Source: Obelidium mucronatum
Lineage: Eukaryota; Chytridiomycota; Chytridiomycetes; Chytridiales; Chytriomycetaceae
Length of the DNA: 64,000 nucleotides
Assembly (NCBI GenBank): GCA_025765595.1
Contig: JAIVFH010000066.1
Coordinates: forward strand, 1 to 64,000
Reading direction: 5' to 3'
In this document: one piece after another, positions 35,299 through 46,959 of the stretch
How positions within the stretch are numbered: position 1 is the first letter of the stretch
Layout of the letters: every line of letters starts with the position of its first letter
Notes under the pieces: model-generated
Told to the model about the DNA's origin: nothing
The model's database searches: none
The model's input: the letters and a program-made list of their open reading frames with translations, nothing else
Translations under genes and position numbers: made by a program

Positions 35299-38200
35299 TC
35301 AGAAGGAGTCAACAGCCACATGATTCTTCCATTTCAACCTCCACGCCGCCAAACTCGCCAAACAAGCACACCCACTCACAACCCAACCAGGAAACAATCC
35401 ACCATTCGCTTCCAATACAGCTGCAGCCCCCATTGCGTCTGTCGCGATAACCGCCAGCTGGACACTGGACTCTGACATTCCAGCAGCAGAACCACCACCA
35501 ATACTGGGCCCCCGTCCTGGAAACACACCGCCAAGACATTGCGGTAAATCACCCAAAATCGCAATCAGAGCCAAACAAGAAACCCGCATATCATACTTTA
35601 ACCCTTCCAACTCGTTTACAAGCATCTTGTGTTCCATAGAAGGATGGTATTGGCCGCCTACATCCGACTTTTCCAAAATCGCACCACCATTTGCATAAGG
35701 ACTTGTTGCACCATCTCCCATTCCACCACCACCACCACCATTGCCACCGCTAGCAGCAAAAACACCAGGAATAGTACTGCCACCAGAACCCCCGACAGGA
35801 CTTGAAACCCCACTACCAGCAGCCACACGCTTCCGCATTACAGCCTCAAACAAATCCATCACCGCCCCAACACCTTTTGATGCCAAGTCAGCAATGAAAT
35901 CTTCAACCCCATACGACAGTCCCGCCACAGGAACCACAGCACCACCGCCACCACCAACAACGGAAGGTGTCGCAGAAACACTACGTCTCCCTTTCCCGCC
36001 ACCACCGCTACCACCCCCGCCACCACCAACCAAATAAACTTGCCTCCTTACAACCACAAGCGCCTTCACAATCTTGACCACCCTCCGCATCCAAACACTG
36101 GCATCCACAAAAAGCACACACGCCCACAACACATTCATCCATTGCTTCAACGCCCGCGTTTGTAACCGGCTGTAGGTTGACTTTGTGTGGAACGCGGCTT
36201 GTCGACGGGGTGGAGAGAATCCAATGATATGGGCCCGTGATAGGAGGTAGCACGTGTGGATGGGGAGGTGGATTAGGTGGAAGATTGTGCGCCAGGTTTT
36301 GAAGACGCGGGTCATATTGTCGTCGTCATTGTCGTCGTCGTCGTCATTGCCATGTTGTTGTTGGTGTTGCTGTTGATGGCTTCTTCCTCCCCCTGCTGAT
36401 GGAGAGATGCATTTTCCGCCGCCGGCCGCTATTGATTTTGGAGATTTGAGTAGCTGTGCGGTTGATGTGGTTGGATTCGGAGGTGTTGTGGAACGGGAGA
36501 GGAATAGGCTTTGTGGTTTAACGTAGTGTGACAGAACAGAACTGGCAAAAGAAGTTACAGAGTCGTTATGCGGTAAAGAATACGTGGATGGTCTTGGGAA
36601 TGACTTGTTACTACCGGCGCTTCCGCTTTCCCCGCCCGTTGAGATGGATAGACTCGAGGGGTGCATGTCGGGAACAAAGTTCATATCACTATCCGCAAAT
36701 GAAGTGGACAGGTCCAGCGTTGCACTCGCTTTGGCGGACATTGACTCTGAGCCTAACGGGACAGGATATCCCATCGCGTCTGAACTAGAGTCCACCTCTT
36801 CGCCTTTCCTTTCTAAAGTTCTTTTTCCTCCTCCTCCTCCTCCTCCTCCTCCTCCTCCTCCGCTTTGTCTACTTGTACTACGCCCACTCAATGTCCTAGT
36901 TCTCACGTTGGCACTTCTTCCCTTCCTGTCCTCGTCAGAATCTACGGCAGCAGCATTTTGGATTTCATCATCTAATTGTGATTGTTGTTGTTGCCGTCTC
37001 CTTTCTCTTCTTTTCCGCGCTTGCCGAGCCAATTCCCCATCACTCTCATCTCCACTTGCAGCGGACACGTCACCACAGCTGTTGGACCCTTCCCTACTTC
37101 TTATAGTCCCATCTGCTGTCACAATCTCTCCATCAGCCCCTTCTCCCGTTGGAAAATTACTACCATTGCGACTTGTAGTGGAGTGGACACTTCGAGCGCG
37201 TGATGTAATTGATTTATATATTTCTGAAGATGTGTTTCTATTATGCTGATACTCAAATTGCTGTTGCGTTTGTTGTTGCTGTTGTTGTTGCTGTTGTTGT
37301 TGGGGTTGGTAGTGCGCGCTTGGCATCCTGGATGGCCGTGATTGCGAAAATATGGGCGATGAAGGGTGTGTAAGGGTCATTTCACTATCTGGCGGAGCCA
37401 CAGTTGCAATGGCTGTCGAAACTGATCCGGAAGATATTGTCTCCTTGTAAGATTGGGTATCTGTCAAAAAAAGAAGAAGAAACATAAATGAAGAGAGAGA
37501 GAGAGAGACGGTCATTAATAGAAGGAATAGAAAGAACAAGTTAATAAACCGTAAGGATGCTCACATAAATCAAGAGCTTTACGAAGACCGTAAACAACCC
37601 GAACGACTTGTCGAACTAAAGAAAGAGCAAACCAAATGCGAAGAAACTTGAGAGCTAGTTTTCTACGGTCTTCGCCTCCATTAAAACCCGCTGCAACGGC
37701 AAACCACGCTAGAGTATTCGCTGAAGGAGAAGATTTGGGTGTGCCAGATTGCTGTGAAGGAGAAATAGAAGACGATGATGATTCAGCGATCGCGGCAGCG
37801 GCTGTTGTGGCATGTGACCACCAGCACCACAGCCGCCACCATCCGAAAATCAGGTTCTGCACATGAAACCAGCGAAAAAAGCTGGCGACTTTAGGATACG
37901 TGGATATTACTTGACCGGGAGATTTGCTGTAGCCTTCCAACACGCTGCCTTTTGTGATGAATAAGATTCCGTTCAGCGTTGCATGAAACCACAACCACAA
38001 CCACACACTCAACTCCACACCGAGTCCTCTTGGTCCTCAATGCCGCCCAGGGCCGTGCAGCAGTCCGCCAGCATCCTCGCGGCGGCCCCCGCAACGCGCA
38101 GCAGCAGGTCGAGCCCCTCGACGCTGTCCAGCCCACGTGCAAGCGCGCAAGAATACCCGTGCGCGGCGGCCGCCCACCGCGCCACGGCGCCCGCCGACGC

Positions 38201-38634
38201 CGCCGCCGCCGCCGAGCCTGGCGCCGAGGCCGACGCCGATCTGCGCAACTGGGCGCCGTGGCTGGTGCTGGTGTTGGCGTTGTTGTTGGCGTTGGCGTCG
38301 AGCACCGGCGCGTTGTTTGCCGACGCGTACAGATGGTCGCGGATTCTGTTGAGCAGACTGGAATACGCGCTGGGCGTGTTTGGCGTGTTTTGCGTGTTTT
38401 GGTTTGGCGTCGCTGAATTCAGAGCGGGCGAAGCGGAAGCTGCATCGACTGCGGCAGCGACACTGGCATCGACGTCTGCGTTGAACGACTGCGCGCGCGA
38501 CAGAGACAGCGGCTGGTCGTTGACGACTCTGGGGCGCAAAACCAGGTTGGTCCACCCGCAACACTGCTCGCTCGAAACACACCAATCTAAACTCACCTGT
38601 CGGGCCACACAGATACGGGCTCGTCGCTGTCCAT
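35299..38634 (-). CDS. PEX11-like peroxisomal membrane protein with large disordered insertions
   Basis: The C-terminal part carries LVNELEGLKYDMRVSCLALI, AILGDLPQCLGG and, about 50 residues on, WVVSGCACLASLAAWRLKWK, the pattern of a PEX11/PEX11C C-terminus (Asp-Leu-Pro, then a Gly/Ser-rich helix ending in aromatic/Lys). The N-terminal half has LDSVEGLDLLLRVAGAAARM, resembling the first PEX11 amphipathic helix, and RKLALKFLRIWFALSLVRQV. Between them lie very long low-complexity stretches: poly-Gln, Gly runs, Asp/Asn runs and Ser-rich text, several hundred residues in all. PEX11 proteins tubulate and divide peroxisomes. Start (38634) and first intron are supported by a clean gtgagt donor. The intron near 38020-37940 is not resolved. 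Family assignment is tentative. Confidence 0.5.
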
Positions 38635-38715
38635 GGGTGGCGTGTTCTGTTTTCAGCAGGTAAAGAGTGCTATCTGTTCTTCACACTTTTATTGACAAAG
38701 AAAGTAAATAAATAA
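38635..38715. promoter_or_regulatory. Shared divergent promoter, PEX11-like / Gemin6-like
   Basis: 81 bp between two divergent start codons, with AAGTAAATAAATAA next to the plus-strand gene. Bidirectional promoter inferred from spacing. Confidence 0.4.
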
Positions 38716-39088
38716 ATGCAGCTCAGCCCACACGAAGCCAGCGATCTGCTTGGCGCCAGTGTTATTCTGCAGCTTGCACCAGCATCGCTGCTCATGTCGC
38801 AGCCGCTTGTAGGCACACAAGTCAGGGGCTTGTTGCTTGCCGTCGATCCAGTGTCCGGAACTGCTGTCGTTGACTCGGACGGGGAGCTGCGCATTGTGTT
38901 TGGCCACGCGATCGAGTCTATCGAAAGTGCGTCTTCTTTTTTTTTTTTTTTCTATTGATTTCCCCATCAATCGTTCCATTCAATTCCGTTTCTGACTGAC
39001 TTGTTCTTTTTTAGATGACTCGTTGGATTCGCGGAATCCACTGAGTCGTAGCGAAATTGCAGAGAGGTTGAATTTAGTAAACAAATAA
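38716..39088 (+). CDS. Gemin6-like Sm-fold protein (SMN complex)
   Basis: Two exons (38716-38926, 39015-39088) give 94 residues. The Sm-like core VRGLLLAVDPVSGTAVV followed by FGHAIESIE aligns with the Gemin6 pattern of WVLTTDPVSANIVLV and MGHAVQTVE. In animals Gemin6 pairs with Gemin7 in the SMN complex that loads Sm rings on snRNAs. The protein lacks the long C-terminus of vertebrate Gemin6 and ends IAERLNLVNK. The 88-nt intron has GTGCGT and TTTAG ends. A different Sm/LSm fold protein remains possible. Confidence 0.62.
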
Positions 39089-39277
39089 TTTATATTATTG
39101 TTACGTGTGCAATTTAATAATAAATACTTGGAAATAGAAAAAGTAATCTTTTTCTCAATTCACATTGCCAAAGGAACCTTCTGGAAATTTCACTTAAACT
39201 TTTTGCTCTTTTACAAAAGAGAAAATCTGTCCAAGCAACAAAAAAACAACATCCAACAACAAAAAAACATCGAAAAA

Positions 39278-41743
39278 ATGAGTGAAACCGAGACGTTTGC
39301 GTTCCAGGCTGAGATCTCTCAGTTGATGTCTCTCATCATCAACACCTTCTACTCGTACGTTCTGACTTGCCGGCATTCATGCAATGCAAACAGCGTGTGT
39401 TGTGTTGCGGTTGTGGGTTGCGGCGGAAACTTGAACCAAGCAGCCCCCACCCCGCAGCAAACACACACACCTTTGCTGCGCCCAAAGAAACTGCTCACTA
39501 AAAAAACACATTCCCTTCTTTTACTTACAGTAACAAGGAAATCTTCTTGCGTGAACTGATTTCCAACGCCTCTGATGCCTTGGACAAGATCAGATACGAG
39601 TCCCTCACTGACGCCTCAAAGCTCGACTCTGAGAAGGAACTGTTTATCCGCATTACCCCAGACATTGCCAACAAGACCCTTGACATTCGTGATGCTGGTC
39701 TGTTTTTCTTTATTTTGCGCAGTCTTTCACTTTTTGGGTTTCTGAAACTCACACACACACCATTGCAATTTTCTATATAGGTATCGGTATGACCAAGACC
39801 GACCTTGTCAACAACCTCGGAACAATCGCCAAGTCTGGAACCAAGGCCTTCATGGAAGCCCTCAACTCTGGAGCCGATATCTCCATGATTGGTCAATTCG
39901 GTGTCGGTTTCTACTCTGCCTACCTCGTTGCCGACAAGGTTACTGTCATCACCAAGCACAACGATGACGAGCAATACATTTGGGAGTCTGCTGCTGGAGG
40001 CTCTTTCACCATCAGTTGAGTTCTTACTAATTTAAATTTCTCCCTTTTTTTTTGTTTTGTTTTTTGGCTTTGAAAAATATTCATGTAACCAAAATCAAAA
40101 CAGCTCTTGACACTGAAAACGAGCCAATCGGCCGTGGTTCCATCATCCGTCTCCACATGAAGGAAGACCAGCTCGAATACCTTGAAGAAAAGAAGATCAA
40201 GGATATTGTCAAGAAGCACTCTGAATTCATTGGTTACCCCATCCAACTTGTCGTTACCAAGGAAGTCGAGAAGGAAGTTGAAGACGAAGAAGCGGTCGAA
40301 GAAAAGAAGGAAGACGACGAGACTGACGGTCCAAAGATTGAGGAAATCGAAGACGAGGAGGAGAAGCCAAAAAAGACCAAGACTGTCAAGGAAGTCACCA
40401 AGGAAACTGAAGAGCTCAACAAGACCAAGCCGCTTTGGACCCGTAACCCGGATGAAATCACCAACGAAGAGTACGGTGCCTTTTACAAGGCCTTGTCCAA
40501 CGACTGGGAAGACCACCTCTCTGTCAAGCACTTTTCTGTTGAAGGTCAACTTGAATTCCGTGCCATCCTCTACGTACCAAAGCGTGCTCCATTCGACATG
40601 TTTGAGCAAAAGAAGAAGCGCAACAACATCAAGCTCTACGTTCGTCGTGTCTTTATCATGGACGACTGTGATGAGCTCATCCCAGAATGGTTGTCCTTCA
40701 TCAAGGGTATCGTTGACTCTGAAGACCTCCCCCTCAACATTTCCCGTGAAATGCTCCAACAAAACAAGATTCTCAAGGTTATCCGCAAAAACATTGTCAA
40801 GAAGGTTCTCGAAATGTTTGCCGAAATCGCCGAAGACAAGGAAAACTTCCAAAAGTTTTACGAAGCCTTTGGCAAGAACTTGAAGCTCGGAATCCACGAA
40901 GACTCCACCAACCGCAACAAGATTGCCGAGTTGCTCCGTTACCACTCCACCAAGTCTGGTGAAGAAATGACTTCCTTCAAGGACTACATTACCCGCATGC
41001 CAGAGAAGCAAAAGAACATTTACTACATCACCGGTGAATCCCGTGCTGGAGTCGAGAACTCTCCCTTCTTGGAAGTCTTGAAGAAGAAGGGCTTTGAAGT
41101 CCTCTACATGGTCGACCCAATCGACGAATACGCCGTCCAACAACTCAAGGAGTTTGACGGAAAGAAGCTCATGTCCTGCACCAAGGAAGGCCTCGAACTC
41201 GAAGAAGACGAGGAAGAAAAGGCTGCCCTCGAGGAGCAAAAAGCCGCCTTTGAAGACTTGACGAAGCAAATCAAGGACATTCTCGGCGACAAGGTTGAAA
41301 AGGTTGTCGTCTCGAACCGTATCCTCAACTCCCCATGTGTCCTCGTGACTGGCCAATTTGGATGGTCCGCCAACATGGAACGTATCATGAAGGCCCAGGC
41401 CCTCCGTGACTCGTCCATGCAATCCTACATGGCTTCCAAAAAGACTCTCGAACTCAACCCAACCCACTCGATTGTCAAGTCTTTGAAGGAGAAGGTTGCT
41501 GCTGACAAGAACGACAAGACTGTCAAGGATTTGACTTACTTGCTCTTTGAGACTGCTCTCTTGGCTTCTGGATTCTCTTTGGAAGACCCATCTGGTTTCG
41601 CTGGACGTATCCACCGTATGATCAAGCTTGGTCTTTCGATTGACGAAGAAGAGGTTGCTGTTGCTGAGGATGTTGAAGCTGATGAGATGCCTGCTCTTGA
41701 AGACGCTACTGAAGTCAACACTCAGATGGAAGAGGTTGACTAA
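39278..41743 (+). CDS. HSP90: Cytosolic Hsp90 chaperone
   Basis: Four exons (39278-39354, 39531-39697, 39781-40014, 40104-41743) give 705 residues. The ATP-binding N-domain carries [40 protein letters not shown] and [17 protein letters not shown] charged Glu/Lys linker precedes the middle domain with [20 protein letters not shown] and the catalytic-loop [19 protein letters not shown]. The C-domain ends in MEEVD, the TPR cochaperone docking motif of cytosolic forms. The family usually has Ser or Thr in DSGIGM; here the residue is Ala. Strongly biased codons suggest very high expression. Confidence 0.97.
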
Positions 41744-42212
41744 AAAAAAAAAAAAAATTTGGCAAAATGGACCAAAACCAATCTGATTGATTTTTTGCAT
41801 TTAGTCTCACAACAAAATAAAATATATAAGTCTTGTTTTTAAGATGGAGTCTTGGTTTGGGTGGTTGTCAAACAAAAAAACATTTTACAGGTGTGCCTCG
41901 TCTATAGATACGAACTTCGACATGGTATTCAAAGTACTAATCATTGTTTAAATAGCAATAATATATGTATATTATTTTTTACTTTTTGTCATAAAATAAC
42001 TTTCCCAACAACAAACCTCCCCAACAAAAAACAAAACTATATATTCACTTCCTATTCGTCAAAACAAAGATGTGGATAAAAAAAAGGACGGGAGGGGGGA
42101 AAGAGGAGGGGGGGGTGAAGGAAGAGAAGGGATGAGGAAGGAAGACGAAGACGGAAGGAGGGGGGGTTAGGAAAAAAAAAGGCAAAAAAGGCAAAAAAAA
42201 ACAACAAGTAAA
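41744..42212 (+). other. Intergenic region between convergent Hsp90 and Pro-rich gene
   Basis: No coding signal. AAAATAAAATATATAAG at about 41812 resembles a polyadenylation region for Hsp90. A purine-rich G/A block lies at 42085-42180 (the minus-strand gene's 3' region). Confidence 0.4.
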
Positions 42213-44313
42213 TCAGCATGACTCTGCTGCATCTCCCTCCACTCCCGCCGCCGACAAAGCGTGTCCAGAAACATCCACAGCAGCATCATCCATTGTATCC
42301 ACGTTATTACTATCGTCGTCGTCTTGTTGATTGAAATCATCCGCAATCCCCTCCATGGTGGTATCATCATCCTTATTGTCATTAGTGGTTGTGTTTGTGG
42401 TTGTGGTGGTCCGCCGTTTATGAGAATGCTCCGCTTCATATTCTTCCAGATCATTTACATCTCCTTCATCATGTTCCCGTTCTTGTTGTTGTTGTTCTTT
42501 TAATTCGCCTCCTTCTCCTCCTTTTTCTCCGTGGTGTTGTTCTTGTTTTCCTTTTCCTTCGTCTTCTTTTTCTCCTTCTCCTTCATGGTCGCCATCATCA
42601 TCATCATCATCATCGTCGTCGACATGTATCTCACCGTTACCATCATCATTATCTTGTACACGAGCAGCAGCAACGCTCATGGACGAACCAGCAGTAGCAG
42701 CCGCAGTCGACGAAATCGAAATCTCAGATCCAGGCGCAGCAGGATGAACAACAAGAGAAGAAGGGACAAAAGCAGAGGAAGAAGAAGAAGATGATGAAAA
42801 AGAAGAAGAGGAGGAAGAAGCATTCTTGGCATCATTCCGATTCCCAGCAGTACCCCGGTCTTCTCTCCTTGGTGGATTCAATAACCTTTCCCATGGATCT
42901 TCCAAAATCTTTGATATTCTCAAGTCTACATCGTATCCTCCTCCAGATCCACCAGGTCCAAATCCAGCAGATGATGATGAATGATATGGAGCACCACCAC
43001 GAGAGGAAGGGGGAGGTGGTGGTTGTGGTGGTTGCGGTCCATTGTAATGACTTCCAAATTCTCTTCGTTCATATGGACGTTGCAATTGATCCCTGTAATC
43101 ACCACCGCCACCACCAGCAGGAGCACCTCGATAAGCGCTTCCTCGGTGACTATCGTATCCTCTTACACCACGATCGTACCCACCTCTTCCAGCATAGTCG
43201 CGTGGAGGCCCAGATGGAGGAGGGGGAGGGCCCCTGTAGTCACGGGGAGGGGGAGGTCCATACCGATCGTATCCTCTGTCGTAGTAGTCACGGCCGCCTT
43301 GTGGCGGTGGCGGAGGAGGCGGACCACTGCTTCGGGAGAGTGGTGGCGGAGGCTGATGTGGACCCAATGGTGGCGGTGGGCCGCCATACCTATTTCCGTA
43401 TTCTTCGCGGGGTCGCTAAGGGGAGAGAAAACCAGAAACAGAAAAGTGAAGAAATTTAATAACACGCCTTTTTACAAAAGAGCAAGGAGAGCGACGAGAG
43501 AGAGAGAGGGGGGGGAGTCGTTTGTACAACAATATGAACCTTAATGCTTGCCGGCGACGCGCCCGCGCGATCATACTCGCGCCATCGATCGTCAGCGGCA
43601 ATCCCGCCGCCGCTTCGTCGGGCGCCTGCGTATCGCTCGTCCTCCCGCTGTCTCCAGTACGGGTCGTCGCGCGAGGAGGAGGAGGAGGGAGGGGGGTACC
43701 GGGGGTCTGCGGGCGGGCCGGGCGGCCGCGGCGGCAGCGAGGCGGCGGCAGCGGCGGCGTAGGCGGAGGCGGGGGGCAGGCCGCTGGGCAGCGGCGGCTG
43801 GGCGAGAGAGTGTGCGTGTGCGAGGGCGTGCGTGTGTGAGTGGGTGTGCAGCGCGGGGTACATTGTTGCCGTTGCGGGGTTGTAGTGCAGCGGCACGTTC
43901 TGCTGGTGCAGCTGCAGCGCCGGCTGCGCGTAGAACTGCGCCTGCGCCTGCGCCTGGCCGGCTGCGCTGCTCGCGCCCGCGCCCGCGCCTGCGCCTGCGC
44001 TTGCGGCCAGCGCCGCCGCCTGCGGGTTGCTTGCGTAGTACGCGGCCCACGCCTGCTGCTGCGCCTGCTGCTGGTACTGCATCTGCGACGTGTACACCTG
44101 CCTGTGTTGTTTGTGTTGTTTGTTCAACTTGATGCAACCCAAACACCCACTAAACAAACACACTCACCACGCCGCCTGCTGCTGCGCCAGTGTCGCTGCC
44201 GCCGCTGCCGCTGCCGCTGCACCGCCTGGCCCCGGTGGAACCCCCACGGCGCCGGCCGCCGGGGGCACCGCGCCTGGTTTTGCGGCCATGGATGCCGCTG
44301 GATATTGGTACAT
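42213..44313 (-). CDS. Pro/Gly/Tyr-rich disordered protein with RGG-like repeats (orphan)
   Basis: Start MYQYPAASMAAKPG at 44313; three exons inferred, with introns near 44168-44105 and 43540-43416. The first part is Ala/Gln-rich (MQYQQQAQQQAWAAYY) with long Ala-Gly stretches. The middle is Pro-rich and holds repeated DYYDRGYDRYG and GGYDRGVRGYD units resembling RNA-binding RGG/YG domains. One short ordered element, ISKILEDPWERLLNP, interrupts the disorder, and the C-terminus is Asp/Glu/Ser-rich. No folded domain recognised. An RNA-associated or condensate-forming role is only suggested by composition. GC-rich codons in the first exons contrast with the rest. Confidence 0.55.
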
Positions 44314-44736
44314 TTGGATTTTGCTGAATGATGAAAAAGAACAAACTCTTTGAGTCTCTAGAGTCACACTTTCTTTTCAATAAGGCGGCCTTCTTTATCG
44401 ATGGCTCTCCCGTTTTAGCCGCTCAGCTTCCGAATTATTTGGGACTTAAACATTTTTATTGTTGAACGCATTGCAAGTGGAAGATTAAACAACATATTTG
44501 AAGTCCGGCACATTCACCGACACTTGCTGTCATCGCCGTCAGGAAATTCTGATGGTTAGATTCCTCCAGTCTCCGTCTGGAATGAAAGGAATACCCAGAA
44601 AGAAACGAACTATTGTTCAACAGACATGGATCAACGTTAAATAAACAATAAATAACAATTAAATTTTGCAGTGTTTTATTGGAAATTATTGCTGTAGTGT
44701 ATCATGACTTCCTTTTTGGTTAAAAAAACCGATCTG

Positions 44737-44805
44737 AAAAAAAACCAGGATACGAACCCAGGGTATTACTTGAAGAATACTGTGTCGCCGCTACACTACA
44801 GGAGT
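44737..44805 (-). pseudogene. tRNA-Glu-like pseudogene or SINE head
   Basis: The minus strand shows an A-box-like TAGTGTAGCGG with a closing ACAC stem, an arm around TTC, and a B-box-like GGTTCGTATCC followed by T8. The 5' acceptor (ACTCCTG) has no complementary 3' strand, the T stem has a central mismatch, and the anticodon loop is misproportioned. A working tRNA is therefore unlikely. Pol III promoter elements followed by a T run fit a tRNA-derived SINE or decayed tRNA gene. Confidence 0.45.
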
Positions 44806-45249
44806 AAATGTAATCATCAAAGATTTCTACATAAGAAAATAGCAAAACTAAGAGTCCAAGAAGGTAAGACAATTAAGTTGAAACAAGAACGCGAAGAAAA
44901 CGTGATTCAAATGGTAAATTCTCACACCAAGGAAACCTCTGCTGATTCTGGTAGGTATACATTGCAGTGGTGTGACTAACAACCTTGATTATGCTCCATA
45001 GGTAGGAGTTGTCCATCTGCCCAGGGTTGAAATTCAAGACTGGGGGATTTGTCAAACACAGCTGGTGTGCTTGATTGCTGTATAGCGCTTGGCAAAGCCA
45101 AAAGAATGCTAAACCACAATTTGCTTGATGGTTGTAAGCAAGTTTGAAGGGGGTGAGTGGGTTGTTGCGGGATGATTTGACGGTGACAGCAATGAAGACA
45201 AAGAAGCAACTACAATTGAAACGGAAGCTTTGTTAAGCAGATATTCAGG

Positions 45250-45489
45250 GATCTGACGCAGCAACTTCTGGAACTCACCTCAATCGCTACACCAAACAAA
45301 TTGCTGGGTTCTTGACTCGTATTGCTGACGCTCAAGAGTCTTTTGTCAAACAAAACGCTGCTCAGATCCATCGCCAAAATGTGGCCACTGTATCTGCAGC
45401 TGCTATCCCATTTGAAGAGGTGGAGTTGATGAAACTGTCGAAAGGCAATAAAATCAAAGCAGCAGCACAAAAGAAGAGGATTGAATAGG
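45250..45489 (+). pseudogene. Coding-like fragment of unknown origin
   Basis: A plus-strand frame without an ATG encodes a helical stretch (THLNRYTKQIAGFLTRIADA, then QESFVKQNAAQIHRQN and FEEVELMKLSK) and stops at TAG (45487-45489). The same frame then continues for about 35 Lys/Glu-rich codons. Codon-like regularity and the lack of a start suggest a remnant of a gene or transposon-encoded protein. Confidence 0.4.
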
Positions 45490-46959
45490 TACTTACATCA
45501 AAGCAAAAGGGTTCTGGAAAGAAAGCGCCTGTTGTAATTGAAACATCTGATGAAGGAGACTCTGAGGGGTTAGGCAGAGGAGGCGGCCAATATTGACTTC
45601 CGGTATTGCGCCGGTTCCGGCAGCCGGCTCCTAACCGGCACCGGCAGAAAGCCGAAGCTCGAGCTGCTGCCAAAAACCGGCACTAAAACCAAGCACAAAA
45701 AATGAATAGTTAGATAGGACGCAAGATAAAAAAAGAAGAAGGGTGAAAGGAGGAACAAAGAAGCAAGAGAAGACACGAATGAGAGGAAAGCAGATGGAAG
45801 ACACTAACCAGCTTAAAATCATAAGTATTCTCGACCTCTCTCATCTTATCGACATCCAGAATGATTAGAGAGTTTAGGACGGCCTTACTGTGGAACATCC
45901 AAGGCAAGACAGTAAGTAAACAGCCATTAGCCAGCCGAAAAAACCAAAGAACGTACCAAAAGTGAAAGGGGGGGGGGGGGGCGTTCCTCCCCCCCTTGAC
46001 CCCCCTCCTTTAAGTCTCACTGACATCTTTAGGAAGTTGCTGCGGGCGCCATGAACCGTTGCTGCGGGTACTATGAACTGTTGCTGTTTTGGAGATGATT
46101 TTCTAAGCAAAACAATTAACAATGCTTGGCCAAGATTGTGCTTGGTGCATTGCCGGCTAGTTTGGCATGAGACAGAGTCACAAGATGGTCAGGGAAGGTC
46201 ACAATGACGGTCTTGTGGAACGAATCTGACTGGTTGAGGAGGTTGACGGCTGGCAGCATACTGGCTGAATTCCGGCAAGTGCTATGATTGCCCGATGATG
46301 ATGGTGAGGATAATGAGGATTGTTAAGGGGTGAAATCACCTGTTAAGTTTGTTTGGATGTGTTTCAGATGCGGTGTTGGTTTTTTTTGGCTTTCGTGTGA
46401 TAGCGATATTCACTGATATTTTATCATGAGGGTATCACAAAATAAAGAGATTATTGAAATTGACTGTAAAATTCTTTATTTATTGATAAATAAACTGCAG
46501 GATATCGATAAATACGGTGTTGCTCTAAACATCAATGACCAATCGTATTAAAACGATGTTTATCGATATTTGCTAAATTCCGGCACATGTATCAACTTTG
46601 ACAAATGAGCTGACACTGCGTACGCTGAATAATAATCGTATAATTTATGTATAGTAACTTTATATGGCATCTCAAACATCTTTTTAAAAATCCAAGTCAG
46701 GGAGAGTTGTTTGCACAAGTTCAAGGTAGAGTTAGCTTTGCCCCCGCAGGTTTTAACTCAAACAAATCGGTTCCAAATTTTTTTTTTGAACAAACTGTGT
46801 TAAAGCCATTTAAAGTATACATCAAACCGAGTTTCTTGTGCCAAATGACATGCAGCCAGTGGCTTCAATTCCGACTTGAACCCAACTTGCTATGCCATCA
46901 ATCAGGCTATACACATAAAATCTCTCAAAAAAAGTATTTATTAACCCATAACCATTTCA

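Larger units (their letters stand above)
44314..46959. other. Gene-poor accessory stretch with decayed fragments
   Basis: About 2.6 kb without an intact gene. It includes a tRNA-derived element, a coding-like fragment at 45250-45489, and a 47-codon minus frame (46259-46116, MLPAVNLLNQ to LAKHC). It also has a C/G-rich near-palindromic patch near 45610-45690 (repeated CCGGCAC/GCCGG), a G run with C runs at 45969-46010, and two and a half copies of a 25-bp motif (GTTGCTGCGGG...ATGAAC) at 46036-46085. AT-rich TATCGATA motifs occur at 46480-46580. Composition and fragments suggest old mobile-element debris, but no element was identified. Confidence 0.45.

Noticed and set aside
37983..38663. 226-codon plus-strand frame
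   Set aside because: Antisense of the Ala-rich first exons of the PEX11-like gene.
39920..41800. 626-codon minus-strand frame
   Set aside because: Antisense of the Hsp90 coding sequence, produced by its strongly biased codons.
43548..44132. 194-codon plus-strand Arg-rich frame
   Set aside because: Antisense of the GC-rich Pro/Ala segment of the disordered protein.
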